Shown here: in pieces, positions 23,934-36,311 of the stretch | Position numbering within the stretch: position 1 is the stretch's first letter | How the letters are laid out: the number at the start of each line of letters is the position of its first letter | Assembly (NCBI RefSeq): GCF_963678635.1 | Contig: NW_026970820.1 | Coordinates: 1,738,001 to 1,798,000 of the forward strand | Direction: 5' to 3' | Source: Symsagittifera roscoffensis | Lineage: Eukaryota; Xenacoelomorpha; Acoela; Convolutidae | Length of the DNA stretch: 60,000 bases | The notes under the pieces: model-generated | Databases searched by the model: none | What the model was told of the DNA's origin: nothing | What the model saw: only the letters and a program-made list of their open reading frames with translations | Translations under genes and position numbers: made by a program

Positions 23934-26148
23934 CACCCTCAAGGTCACGTGTGTGATTTTTGTTTTTGGTATTTTCTGAAAACAAAAGAGAGCGTGGTCA
24001 TGCATCTACATCATGTGCCCAAGCAAATACGTGGACTTCTACGCATTCCCATTCGCAATGCGCCCATCGGGCTCAAATGCCAATGCTCAATTAATTTTGC
24101 CAGGTGAAAAAAAAATTATTTAAAAAGTTCTGCTAAACTTTATTTTAAACTACCACCAAAAAACGCAAAGATTTCAAAGTGTAAAACAATCAAATTTTTG
24201 CCAATACCGGGCTTGCAATGAGACTGATGTTGACAAAAGTAAAATAGAAAATGTAGAAAATGGAAAGAAAAAAATTGTTCAAAATAAGAACGCAACATCA
24301 AAAACTTATTTGATCTCCGCTCAAATCATAATTCAGATCAGGCTGATTTCAGATTTTAAGCGTAGAATTTACGTTTACGGCTGCTCCCTCTACAGGTCCC
24401 AGAGGGACCGAGTGAGCATCCTACCTCGATCCAGGTTAACGGATAGTTGTTCTTAATTTTTCACAATTTTTTTTTCTCTAATGCTTGTTTTCACTTCCTC
24501 ATGAGAAGCTGTATTAATTTTTAAAAAATTTATTTTATCCATCAATGCTTCCAAGAACAACTGATTTTAGGCGATTACAAATGCGGTTGTTGAAACTAGT
24601 AAGGGATAATGATGAGAAAAATTGTAAGTTTTCAAATGAATTTAAAAACAGTTTTTTTCCTTTTTTTCTTTTGTAAATCGGGAGAAATGAATCAGTTTTT
24701 TTTAAGTTTTCCTCGCACCACCCACTGTTCCTAAGTAATGAAGATTCCTGTTCTAGCCGTTATAACACTTTGGCAGAAAAAACATCAATATGATGTAAAA
24801 TGTTTTGAAAAAGAGAAAAATTTAAACATTATGTTTTTTAAAAAAAAAATCAAAAAATTGTAATTTTCAAAATTGAAAAAAAGTAAAAGTTAATTGCATA
24901 TTACGATTCACCGTACCCAACTTAGTGGGTATAGCATTTTAAAATTCCAAAAAATGTTGAAAATTGTAGATTTTATGAAGTTTTCATTTTGGCTATTTTT
25001 CCTTGTCGCCTCCACTCAAGGCACCTTTGAGCCAACTTGAGAAACTGGAACCTAAACAAGCTATACAGATAAGTCTCAATGAGCCATTTTCAGCGTGATA
25101 ACACGCCTGGAAGAAAAAAAACTCCAGAAAAGAAAGAAAATTTTGAACTTTAACCTTTTTTCTTCTTCAAATGGCGATACTTAGAATAATTTTTCATCTG
25201 AAAAGTTCAAAAAAAATCAAAAAATTCAAATTTTGAAAATTTTTTTAAAAAATCTCATCAGTCTGTTTATTGGAGTCTTCGAGGTTTTGAGAGATCTTAT
25301 CTGGCGGCTAACAACAAAAGGATCATTTATTATAAAAATTTGAGAAAGGTCAAAAAAACATGTTTTTTCGACTTTTTTGACAGAATTTCGAAAGCAATAT
25401 CTTGGCAAAAAACAAGAATGAGGGCCTAAAATTAGTACAAACAGTACTCCCACATAAGGTACATTAGGTTGGAAACAAAAAATTTACTCTGACTCAAAAA
25501 TCGTTTTTTAACTTTATTTCTGAACAAGAAATTGAAAAGAAATCAAAAACTTAAAAATTTTTTGAAAAAAATGATTGTTTTGAAAAAGTGCCAATTTTTA
25601 GCTGAAACTTTTCATTTTAGCTAATAAAGCCAGAGCAAGGACCTTTAAGCTCAAATAAATTAATTATGCAAATTATTTTCAAGTTTTTTCGTTAAAGCCT
25701 TTTATTTTGAAAAAGTATTCAAAAATGGGTAAAAAAAAGTCAAAAAAATCAATTTTCTCCGATTCAAAAAACTCCACTACCATGATGATTAGTGCGTTAG
25801 ATAGGACTGCTGAGATCAATTTAGACGTTCTTTCATAAGTATATCAAAATTTTTACTTATTTTTGAGAATTAAGCAAAATAAAAACTTTTCCCAAATTGG
25901 GCAAAAAGCCCAAATTAGCCCAAACACCTGTTAAAAATTGTTGGGTCAAAAAATCACAAAAGGAAACCCCTATTCGTTTGAAATTTTAGGGCCGCATGCA
26001 AAAAATTAGACCAATCTAACCTGACAATTTCGAGAATCAACTTTTTTGTCAAAATTCTCTAAAGACCAATTTAGGGAGATTACTTGTACCGGTGGGGGCC
26101 CTACCCCACCTAAAAAATTTTTGAAATGCTGGAACGCGGCCACCTAGC
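23934..26148 (+). repeat. Module A10, family A, precedes C1
   Basis: Head reads CACGTGTGTGA, shared only with A15. Head hairpin 24060-24074 (GGGCTC variant), mid hairpin inner stem 24395-24409, tail T1a hairpin 26091-26110, core 26139-26148. A10 and A15 both sit directly upstream of a C module and share the head and the last few hundred bases, but their middles differ (A10 is of the A3/A7 type). The A10-C and A15-C joints may derive from one event, later scrambled. Confidence 0.9.
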
Positions 26149-26623
26149 CGGTCAGGTCTGCGTCCCACCCGCCCTCCGTGACTAATCTTGCTTCCGAGAC
26201 AAGTTTTGTCTTTCACCTTTACCCCATCTCAGGTCAGTTAATCTTAAAAAAAACCCTACTTGAAACGTTCGCGTTCACATTACCCCCTACGGGCGCAATG
26301 GCAAAGCCCATTTTTTCTTCTCACTTAACTTCTTCTCCGAACAGTTCACATAAAACATTACTATGGTTTTATCTAAAATTTGCCGTGTCCAGCTGCGACT
26401 CCGACTTTTTTCACGTCACTGGTGTTCCAACAACAGGACCACATGAGATTCCCATTCAGATACTGTCTCAATTTTGAAAATATTGATTTGATTTTTTTTG
26501 CCGTTTTTCGTAAAATAAACTAATTACTTCATTCGAATTTAAAAAAATACCGAAAAACACTTAAAGATAGCAAGACATTATTGTGACTGTCGTCTATATC
26601 TGTTCTCTTTGTTGGAGGTCAAT

Positions 26624-26664
26624 GATGCTCCCTAAATGGGACCACAAGGGTCCCAGGGAGCATC
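26624..26664 (+). other. Family C 41-base hairpin
   Basis: Outer stem GATGCTCCCT/AGGGAGCATC, perfect over 10 pairs, enclosing inner stem GGGACC/GGTCCC. It is the longer counterpart of the A mid hairpin (shared TGCTCCCT and GAGCATC, same inner six bases in opposite order). Repeated at 45735-45775 in C2. Confidence 0.82.
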
Positions 26665-27559
26665 AATAAAGGCTTTGGATAGTATGCCATTTTTGATTAA
26701 GACAAAATCTTTGGCCAATTGTGTTTTTTTTCACAGTCCCTTATCCACTGCAAATGTAAAGACTAATTTTTGTTTGAAGTTTTAAAAAATAATAATAACC
26801 TTTTCATTTGTGATGACTCGTATCACTCATAAATCAGTGGAAGACTCTGATTAACCTTCTCAAGCATGAAAATACATAAAAAAAGATTCTGGTTATTTCA
26901 GACTGCTTTTTTTGTTAAATTTCAGATAGATTTTGAAAAATCTTTCTTCAAATTGTATGTCTGCCGAAAAAGAACAAAAATTACAAACTGAAACGATTTT
27001 GGTTAAATTAAGGCTCTTCACCCACCAAACTCGAAATTGCGAAGCTGAAACGAACAATCGACAGCCCATTTTATAAGTTTTTTTTTTTTTTTTAAAACGT
27101 GTCATATATTTTCAAAAGCAATATATTAAAGTTTCATTTTTTACCAGAAAAGTAAGTCCGAAAAAAACCAGATTTTCAAATACTGTCGAAAAATAAGGTG
27201 GCAAGTAGTTTTACCAATGGAATCATAGTATATGATTAAGTTCAAAATAGTTTTCATTACCATTGACTAGACGCTTACTCAATTTGAGAAATGTCGTTAA
27301 TAACTTTTTTGGAAACATAAAAAACGGATAATGGAAAAGTTTTCTTCAAACTTATAGAAAAGAATTTTATGAGAAAAACCATTATTAATATCACGTATAA
27401 ATTACGAGAGTAGATTCAGGCCACATGCAAAATTTCAGCAGAAACACTCAAGCAATTTTGAGAACGAAACAATTGTTCCAGAAATTGACAAAGTAGTGTA
27501 TACACCAATTTTACCATAAATCGTCAAAATAAAAAAATCGCAAAAACTACAAATTTTAT

Positions 27560-28079
27560 CCAATTTTGACTTTTAAACACTCTATACCGACTAAATTGAC
27601 TATGGTAAGCTCGAATCAACCATCAAAAACTATTTTTAATCGTTTTGAATTTTTTAAGTTTTTTTCCATCAAAAAGTTGAGTCAGAAATGGGAAAAAGGT
27701 TTTTTTTTCAGAAAAACAAAAAAAGTTGTTCAAAATCAACTAAAAATCTAAGCCACATTTTTTGAACCTGCTCAGAATGGTTCTGGTGACCGAAGCCGTA
27801 AAAAGTACCCAATTCGAGGAAATTCGAAAATACTCTTTTTTCAGCACTTTGAAAAAGTGGAAAAATGGAAAAAAAGGTCTTCAAACAAATAGGATGAAAA
27901 AGTGATCAGTAAAAGCATCGATGCCGTGTCAAATGAGGATTGCATGCCAATTTTTGAAACAATCCAACGGGTTTTTTTTAAGAACGAAACCATTTTTTGA
28001 CAATTTTAGTAGTAGTATTTACACTAATTAGTACCATATATGGTCAAAATTCAAAAACACAAAAAACTACAATTTTCAT
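27560..28079 (+). repeat. 520-base sub-repeat, C1 copy 1
   Basis: CCAATTTTGA at 27560 recurs at 28080. Contains TCTATACCGACTAAATTG, GTTGAGTCAGAAA and GCATGC (near 27942). Counterpart in C2: 46672-47191. Confidence 0.8.
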
Positions 28080-28500
28080 CCAATTTTGACCTTCAAATAC
28101 TCTATACCCACTAAATTGACTATCGGGAGCTCGAATCAACCATCAAAAACCACTTTTAATCACTTTCAAAATTTTTTATTTTTTAAATCAAAATGTTGAG
28201 TCAGAAATAGGAAAAAACAATTTTTTTCAAAAAGTCAAAAAAAGTTGTCCCAATTGAATAAACTCACTAAGCCACACTCTATGAACCTGTTCAGAATGGT
28301 TTTCATGACCAAAGCCGTAAAAAGTACCCAATTTGAGAAACTTCGAAAAATCACCTTTTAGTTAACTCAAAAAAGTGGAAAAATCGGGTAAAATGGGCTT
28401 CAAACCGATAGGATCGAAAAGTGACCTTTATAAGATATGATTGCCGTGTCAAATTAGGGCCGCATGCAAAAAATTAGAAAAATTCAACGAAACGTTTTTG
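28080..28500 (+). repeat. 520-base sub-repeat, C1 copy 2, running into the tail
   Basis: Same marks as copy 1 up to the GCATGC box near 28463, then the T4 tail. Counterpart in C2 starts at 47192. Confidence 0.75.
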
Positions 28501-28557
28501 AGAACTCGACAAATTTGGTCGTTTTGTTAAAGGTTAAATTTTAGAAATTTTTTGTCC

Positions 28558-28612
28558 GGAAGGGGCCCCTTCCCCTTCCTAAATGCTTTTTATGCTACAC
28601 GCGACCATCTAG
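28558..28612 (+). other. Tail T4 of family C: perfect 8-bp hairpin and core variant
   Basis: GGAAGGGG pairs fully with CCCCTTCC (28558-28579). The end reads GACCATCTAG (28603-28612). Same at 47670-47724 in C2. Confidence 0.78.
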
Positions 28613-30829
28613 CACCCTCAAGGTCACGTGACTTATTTTTGGTTTTGGTATTTTCTGAAACCAAAGCGAGCATGGTCATGCATCGACATCATGTGCTCAA
28701 GCAAATACGTGGACTTCTACGCATTCCCATTCGCAATGCGCCCATCGGGCGAAAATGCCAATGCATAATTAATTTTGCCAGGTGAAAAAAAAATTTTAAA
28801 GAAAAATTCTGATAAATTTTAATCTAAACTATCACCAAAAAACGCAAAGATTTCAAATTGTAAAACAATCAAGTTTTTGCTATTACCGGGCATGCAGTGA
28901 GACTGATTTCGGCAAAATTAAAAGAGAAAATGAAGGAAATGGAAAGAAAAAAACTGTTCAAAATAAGAACGCAACATCAAAAATACTTATTTGATCTCTG
29001 CAAATGTCATAATTCCGATCAGGCTGATTTCAGATTTTAAGCATAGAATTTACGGTTACGGCTGCTCCCTCTATAGGTCCCAGAGGGACCGAGTGAGCAT
29101 CCTACCTCGATCCAGGATAACGGATAGTTGTTTTTCATTTTTCATAAAATTTTTTTTTTCTTTAATGCTTGTTTTCATTTTCACATGAGAAGCTGTAGAC
29201 ATTTCAAAACATTTTGATTTCATGAAACAATGGTTCTAAGAACAACTGACGTTAGGGTTGGTGAAATACGGTTGGTGAAAACTGGTAAAGGATAATGTTG
29301 AGAAAAATTGTAAGCTTTAGGAAAATTTAAAAAACATGTTTTTTCTTCTTTTTTTTGTAAATCGGGAGAAATCATTCAAATTTTTAAATTTTACCTTAAA
29401 CCAACTATTTTTCTTAAGTAATGAAGATTCCTGTTCTAGCCTTTTATGAAACTTTGGCAGAAAAAACATCAAAATTTTGAAAATGTTTTAAAATAAAGAA
29501 AAACTATAAATTATGTTATTTTTGCAAAAAAAATCAAAAAATAGTAAATTTAAAAATTAAAAAAAAGTGAAAAACAATTGCGTATTGCGATTCAGCGTAC
29601 CCAAAATAGTGGGTCTAGCATTTTAAATTACCAAAAAACGTTGAAAATTGTAGATTTTATGAAGTTTTCATTTTGGCTATTTTTCCTTGTCGCCTCCACT
29701 TAAGGCACCTTTGAGCCAACTTGAGAAACTGGAATTTAAACAAGCTATACAGATAGTCTGAATGAGCCATTTTTAGCGTGATAACACGCCTGGAAGAAAA
29801 AAACTGCAGAAAAGAAAGGAAATTTTGAACTTTGACCTTTTTTCTTCTTCAAATGGCGATACTTAGAATAATTTTTCAGCTGAAAAGTTCAAAAAAAATC
29901 AAAAAATTCAAATTTTGAAGAAATTTAAAAAAATTCTCATCAGTCTGTTTATTGGAGTCTTCGAGGTTTTAGAAGATCTTATCTGGCGGCTAACAACAAA
30001 AGGATCACTTATTATAAAAATTTGAGAAAGGTCAAAAAAACATGTTTTTTCGATTTTTTTGACAGAATTCCGAAAGCAATATCTTGGCTAAAAACAAGAA
30101 TGAGGGCCTAAAATTAGTACAAACAGTACTCCCACATAAGGTACATTAGGTTGGAAACAAAAAATTTACTCTGACTCAAAAATCGTTTTTTAACTTTATT
30201 TCTGAACAAGAAATTGAAAAGAAATCAAAAACTTAAAAATTTTTTGAAAAAAATGATTGTTTTGAAAAAGTGCCAAATTTTAGCTGAAACTTTTCATTTT
30301 AGCTAAGAAAGCCAGAACAATGCCCTTTAAGCTCAAATAAATTAATATAGCAATTTTTATTCAAGTTTTTTCGTTAGAGGCTTTTTTTTTGAAAAAGTAT
30401 TCAAAAATAGGTAAAAAAAAGTCAAAAAAATCAATTTTCTCCGATTCAAAAACGTCCACTACCATGATGATTTGTTCGTTAGATAGGACTGCTGAGATCA
30501 CTTTAGACTTACTTTCATAAAAATATCAAAATTTTTACTTATTTTTGAGAATTAGGCAAAATAAAAACTTTTCCCAGATTGGGCAAAAAGCCCAAATTAG
30601 CCCAAACACCTGTTAAAAATTGTTCGGTCAAAAAATCACAAAAGGAAACCCCTATTCGTTTGACATTTTAGGGCCGCATGCAAAAATTTAGACCAATCTA
30701 ACCTGACAATTTCGAGAATCGACTTTTTTGTCAAAATTCTCTAAAGACCAATTTAGGGAGATTACTTGTACCGGTGGGGGCCCTACCCCACCTAAAAAAT
30801 TTTTGAAATGCTGGAACGCGGCCACCTAG
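28613..30829 (+). repeat. Module A11, family A
   Basis: Head CACGTG type. Head hairpin 28738-28752 has lost its outer pair (GGGCGA). Mid hairpin inner stem 29076-29090, tail T1a hairpin 30773-30792, core 30820-30829. The body from about 28870 to the end is nearly identical to A18, including many shared odd variants (AATACTTATTTGATCTCTGC, GTTAGGGTTGGTGAAATACG, TTGTTCGGTC). The heads are of different types, so the pair differs by a head swap. Confidence 0.9.
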
Positions 30830-32461
30830 CAGTGTCCTTTACCTGCGGTGCAAAATTGTTATGTGTTTGATTCGTCAGCATTGGCCTGGGGGCCATTAGC
30901 TTCAAAACATGTGGCACTCGCAAAAAAGAGCACCCTTCGGTTGCTCTTTTTTTGCTCGAGAGTCTGTTGAAACGGTTGAAACTGATGGACTTTGCAAGGT
31001 ATCACAAAAGCAACGTCACAAAAATTTCTGTATCTGATTAGTATTGGTCAAAAAATTTTTGTCATACTTTCAATTACTGAATCTACACCTGATCAGTCTC
31101 TAGAGAACTTTAAAACAAAGTAACTTATATTTTTAGTGACTCATGAAGAGGACTGTTCCAACGAAAACAAGTTTTCGGAAACAGTCCTCATATTCTTTTT
31201 CGATCCCATTGTCAAGTACGTGGATTTTCAATGGTGACTTATAGATGAATTGGACTTGGAATTTGTCCCAAAAAGGTTAAGTTTGTCTCAAATTGATTAG
31301 AAGCAATAGAAAAAAAAAGTTTTGATAAAAAAAGTTGAGTCAGAAACGTGAAAAATCGTTTTTTTTTTCTTCAAAAATTCATCAAAAGTAGTTCCATTTG
31401 GATTAAATAAAAAGGCTACAATAAATGAACCTGTTCAGAATGACTTTCATGACCAAAGCCGTAAAATTTCCATATTTAGAGAAAAGGCAAAAAAACCTCT
31501 TTTTGGTTAACTGAAAAACGTAAATAAATCGAGTAAAGTCGTCTTCAAACCTATAGGTTCGAAAAAGGATCTAACTAAGGTATATCTGCAGTGTTCTTGT
31601 AAGGTCACATGCAAAAAAAATGGAACAATTGTGGTGGCCACTTCCAAAAACAAGACTTTTTTTCGGAACTTGGCCATTTTTATTTGTAGTAAAGTAGTAA
31701 AAAGCTAACCGAGAAAAAAAGTTATAAAAACCAAAATTTTCATCCAATTTTGACAATTAACTACTCTATACCTACTAAAATGAATACGGCAAGCTCGAAT
31801 ATGCTATCAAAACTCATTTTTTCTCACTTTTTAAAAATTTTGTTTTTTTGCTATTAAATGTTGAGTCAGAAATGTGAAAAACCAGTTTTTTTCAAAAAGT
31901 TTAAAAAAGTTGTTGCAATCAATTTGTTTCACTAAAACACACTTAATGAACCTGTTCAGAAGGCTTTTCATGTTTAAAGCCAAAACTTTACCCCTTTTGA
32001 GAAAAGTGGAAAAAACACTTTTTTAGTTACAAAAAAACCATCATTTTTGTTGCAGTTTTTGAAAAAACTCAAATTTTTGAGAAAAATTTTTTTCCCACAC
32101 CTACATCATTGGGCTCCTAAAACAGTCTACTTTCATCCATTCTTCATCAAATTACCCCAATTTGTTAACCAAAATAGAGTTACTGAGCCATTTTTACCAA
32201 AAAACGTGGTTTTTCCCTGTTTTTCCCGATTTTTCCCACTATAAGTCAACGCATAACAAAATTTTGGGAAAACGGAGCAAAAGTGTATCCTTAGAATTGC
32301 ATTTTAGGCCTGCATGCCAATTTTTATCGAATTCTATCCCGACAATTTTGAGATCAGCACTTTTTCCGAGCAAATAGTCATACCGTTATAATTCTTTGGC
32401 CGTTCGGGGCCCCTACCCCAAACTCACTAAACAAAGACGCCGAAGGCGGACGGCCACCTAG
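30830..32461 (+). repeat. Module B3, family B-II
   Basis: Starts AGTGTCCTTTACCTGCGG and ends in tail T3. TGGCC/GGCCA hairpin 30882-30895, long hairpin 30920-30954 (a G to T change weakens one pair), second hairpin 31148-31189 with full GAGGACTGTT/AACAGTCCTC arms, two sub-repeats, tail hairpin 32402-32423, core 32452-32461. It is the only B-II copy outside the 47.7-52.6 kb cluster and the only one lacking the ATAGGTCAGTGACCT start. Confidence 0.9.
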
Positions 32462-34093
32462 TTGTCACTGTGGCCCCGCTGTATTCTTGACTTTTGAGGA
32501 GAAGGTTCCGCGGGGGGCGGAGCAGGGGAACGCTTAACGCACTCGCAAAAGGAGCACCCTTCGGGTGCTCTTTTTTGCTCGAAAGTTTTCTGAAACGGTA
32601 TCTGATGAACTTTGTAAGGTGTCACAAAAGCAACAACACAAAACGTTCTGTATGTGATTAGAAAAGGTCAAAAAAAATTTTTCTCATACTTTCAATGACT
32701 GAATCTACACCTGATCAGTCTCTAGAGAACTGTAAACCAAAGTAACTTATGTTTTTCAGTGATTCATGAAGAGGACCGTTCCAACGAAAACAAGTTTTCG
32801 GAAACAGTCCTAATATTTTTCTTGGAGCTCATTTTCAAGTACGTGGACTTTCAGTTGTGACTAATACCTGAATTAGACTTGGAATTTGTCCCAAAAAAGT
32901 TAAGTTTGTCTCAAATTGATTAGAAGCAATAGAAAAAAAAAACATTTTTTTTATTTGATAAAAATACCTGAGTTAGAAACGTGAAAAATCCCTTTTTTTC
33001 AAAAAGTCATAAAAAGTAGTTCAATATGCATTAAATTACCAAACTACAATATATGAACCAGTTCAGATTGGTTTTCATCAACAAAGCCGTAAAATTTCCA
33101 TATTTAGAGAAAAGGCAAAAAAACACCTTTTTGGTTAACTGAAAAAGGTAGATAAATCGGATAAAGTCGTCTTCAAACCTATAGGACCGAAAAATGATCT
33201 AATTGAGGTATATATGTAGTGTCCCTTGTAAGGTCACATGCAAAAAGGTGAAACAATTGGGGTGGCCACTTCAGAAAACAAGACTTTTTTTCGGACTTTG
33301 GCCATTTTTTTTTGTAGTAAAGTAGTAGTAAGTTACCAGAGAAAAAAAGTTGTAAAAACCAAAATTATTATCCAATTTTGACATTTAAATACTCTATACC
33401 TACTAAAATGACTATGGCAAGCTCAAATATGCCATCAAAACTCATTTTTTCTCACTTTTTAAAATTTTTGTTTTTTGGATATAAAATGTTGAGTCAGAAA
33501 CGTGAAAAATCAGTTTTTTTTCAAAAAGTCAAAAAAAGTTGTTCCAATCAATTTGTTTCACTAAAACACACTTTTTCAGCTTGTTCAGAATGGTTTTCAT
33601 GTTTAAAGCTGAAACTTTACACATTTTGAGAAAAGTGGAAAAAACACCTTTTTAGTTACAAAAAAACCATCATTTTTGTTGCAGTTTTTGAAAAAACTCA
33701 AATTTTTGAGAGGAAAATTTTTTATCAAATTTTTATATTTAGGCTCCCCAAACAGTCTACTTTCATCCATTCCTTGTCAATATACCCCCTTTTTTGAACC
33801 AAAACAGAGTTAATAGGTGATTTTTATCGAAAAACGTGTTTTTTACCATTTTTGCCCCCCATTTCCCTCTATAAGTCAACACATAACAAAATTTTGGCAA
33901 AACGGGGCAAAAGTGTATCCTTAGAATTTCAATACGGGGCTGCATGCAAAAAATTAGGGAATTCTGACCTCCAGTTTTCGAGAACACGACTTATTCTGCA
34001 CGAAAGGTAATATAGGTAAATGTTCTTTCGAACCGACGGGGCCCCTTCCCCTGTCTCTACTGAACGCCAAAGCCGGACGCGGCGGCCACCTAG
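32462..34093 (+). repeat. Module B4, family B-I
   Basis: Starts TTGTCACTGTGGCCCCGC and ends in T2. Long hairpin 32545-32578, second hairpin 32772-32811, sub-repeat marks 521 bases apart (GAGTTAG at 32970, GAGTCAG at 33491), tail hairpin 34035-34055, core 34084-34093. The head is very close to B2. The sub-repeat region is closer to B5-B7, so the copy is probably a B-I/B-II mosaic that kept its own head and tail. Confidence 0.9.
33372..33710 (+). repeat. 520-base sub-repeat, B4, truncated second copy
   Basis: Starts at CCAATTTTGA and carries TCTATACCTACTAAAATG, GTTGAGTCAGAAACG (521 bases after its partner near 32970) and TTGTTCAGAATGG. It then changes into a B-specific stretch (GCAGTTTTTGAAAAAAC on) before the tail. 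The first copy in B lacks the TCTATACC start. Confidence 0.7.
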
Positions 34094-36311
34094 CACAATC
34101 AGGTACTAGTGGCTTGTTTTGAGTTTTTAGTAATTTCTGGAACCAAAAGAGAGTGTCGTCAAGCAACGACATCATGTGGTCAAGCAAATACGTGGACTTC
34201 TACGCATTCCCATTCGCAATGCGCCCTTCGGGCGCAAATGCCAATGCTCAATTAATTTTGCCTGGTGAAAAAATAAATTAATTAAAAAGTTCTCCTAAAC
34301 TTTATTTTCAACTACCACCAAAAAACGCAAAGATTTCAAGGTGTAAAACTATCAAATTTTGGCCAATACCGGGCTTGCAATGAGACTGATGTTGGCAAAA
34401 GTAAAATAGAAAATGAAGAAAATGGAAAGAAAAAAATTGTTGAAAATAAGAACGCAACATCAAAAACTTATTTGATCTCCGCTCAAATCATAATTCAGAT
34501 CAGGCTGATTTCAGATTTTAAGAGTAGAATTTACGGTTACGGCTGCTCCCTCTACAGGTCCCAGAGGGACCGAGTGAGCATCCTACCTCGATCCAGGTTA
34601 ACGGATAGTTGTTCTTAATTTTTCACAAATTTTTTTTTCTCTAATGCTTGTTTTCACTTCCTCATGAGAAGCTGTATTAATTTTAAAAAAATTGATTTTA
34701 TTAATCAATGCTTCCAAGAACAACTGATGTTAGGCGGTTACAAATGCGGTTGTTGAAAACTAGTAAGGGATAATGATGAGAAAAATTGTAAGTTTTCAAA
34801 TGAATTGAAAAACGGTTTTTTTCCTTTTTTTCTTTTGTAAATCGGTAGAAATGAATCATTTTTTTTTCAAGTTTTCCTCGCACCACCCACTGTTCTTAAG
34901 TAATGAAGATTCCTTCTCTAGCCGTTTATAACACTTTGGCAGAAAAAACATCAATATGATGTAAAATGTTTTAAAAAAGAGAAAAAATTAAAAATTATGA
35001 TTTTTTTTAAATCAAAAAAATTGTAATTTTCAAAATTGAAAAAAAGTGAAAATTAATTGCATATTACGATTCAGCGTACCCAACTTAGTGGGTCTAGCAT
35101 TTTAAATTACCAAAAAATGTTGAAAATTGTAGATTTTATGAAGTTTTCATTTTGGCTATTTTTCCTTTTCGCCTCCACTTAAGGCACCTTTGAGCCAACT
35201 TGAGAAACTGGAACCTAAACAAGCTATACAGATAGTCTGAATGTGCCATTTTCAGCGTGATAACACCCCTGGAAGAAAAAAAACTGCAGAAAAGAAAGGG
35301 AATTTTGAACTTTAACCTTTTTTCTTCTTCAAATGGCGATACTTAGAATAATTTTTCAGCTGAAAAGTTCAAAAAAAATCAAAAAATTCAAATTTTGAAA
35401 AAATTTGTAAAAAAATCTCATCAGTCTGTTTATTGGAGTCTTCGAGGTTTTGGGAGACCTTATCTGGCGGCTAACAACAAGTGGGTCACTTATTTTAAAA
35501 ATTAGAGAAAGGTCAAAAAAACATGTTTTTTCGGTTTTTTTGACAGAATTCCTAAAACGATATCTTGGCTAAAAACAAAAATGAGGGCCTAAAATTAGTA
35601 CAAACAGTACTCTCACATAAGGTACATTAGGTTGGAAACAAAAAATTGACTCTGACTCAAAAATCGTTTTTTAACTTTATTTCTGAACAAAAAATTTTAA
35701 AAAAATCAAAAAGTTAAAATTTTTTTGAAAAAAATGATTGTTTTGAAAAAGTGCCAATTTTTAGCTGAAACTTTTCATTTTAGCTAATAAAGCCAAAGCA
35801 ATGCCCTTTAAGCTCAAATAAATTAATTAAGCAGATTTTTTTCAAGTTTTTTCGTTAAAGGCTTTTATTTTGAAAAAGTATTCAAAAATGGGTAAAAAAA
35901 AGTCAAAAAAATCAATTTTCTCACATTCAAAAACCTCCACCACCATGATGATTAGTTCGCTAGATAGGACTGCTGAAACCAATTTAGACGTATTTTCATA
36001 AGCATATCAAAATTTTTACTTATTTTTGAGAATTAGGCAAAATAAAAACTTTTCCCAAATTGGGCAAAAAGCCCAAATTAGCCCAAACACCTGTTAAAAA
36101 TTGTTGGGTCAAAAAATCACAAAAGGAAACCCCTATTCATTTGACATTTTAGGGCCGCATGCAAAAAATTAGACCATTCTAACCTGACAATTTCGAGAAT
36201 CGACTTTTTTGCAAAATTTCTCTATAGTCCATTTGAGGGATATTACTTGTACCGGTGGGGGCCCCTACCCCACCTCAAAAAATTTTGTAATGCTGGAACG
36301 CGGCCACCTAG
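34094..36311 (+). repeat. Module A12, family A, ACTAGT head
   Basis: Starts CACAATCAGGTACTAGTGG. Head hairpin 34221-34235, mid hairpin inner stem 34557-34571, tail T1b hairpin 36254-36274, core 36302-36311. The head matches A9. The part after it (34260-34700) is of the A3/A7 type, and from about 35080 on it follows A8/A14 (CACCCCTGG variant). Confidence 0.9.

Larger units (their letters stand above)
26149..28612 (+). repeat. Module C1, family C
   Basis: Starts CCGGTCAGGTCTGCG. The first kilobase is unlike A or B, richer in GC at the start, and has an open frame of about 99 codons (26178-26477) with no recognisable domain. I do not call it a gene. Then come a 41-base hairpin (26624-26664), a T tract of about 15 bases near 27070-27085, two 520-base sub-repeats (27560 and 28080 on), a tail box at GCATGC (near 28463), tail hairpin 28558-28579 and core variant GACCATCTAG 28603-28612. 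It is almost identical to C2. Confidence 0.9.

Noticed and set aside
26178-26477. 99-codon open frame at the start of C1 and C2 as a gene
   Set aside because: No recognisable domain, no second diverged copy to test for codon constraint, and the two copies are identical along with their non-coding surroundings.
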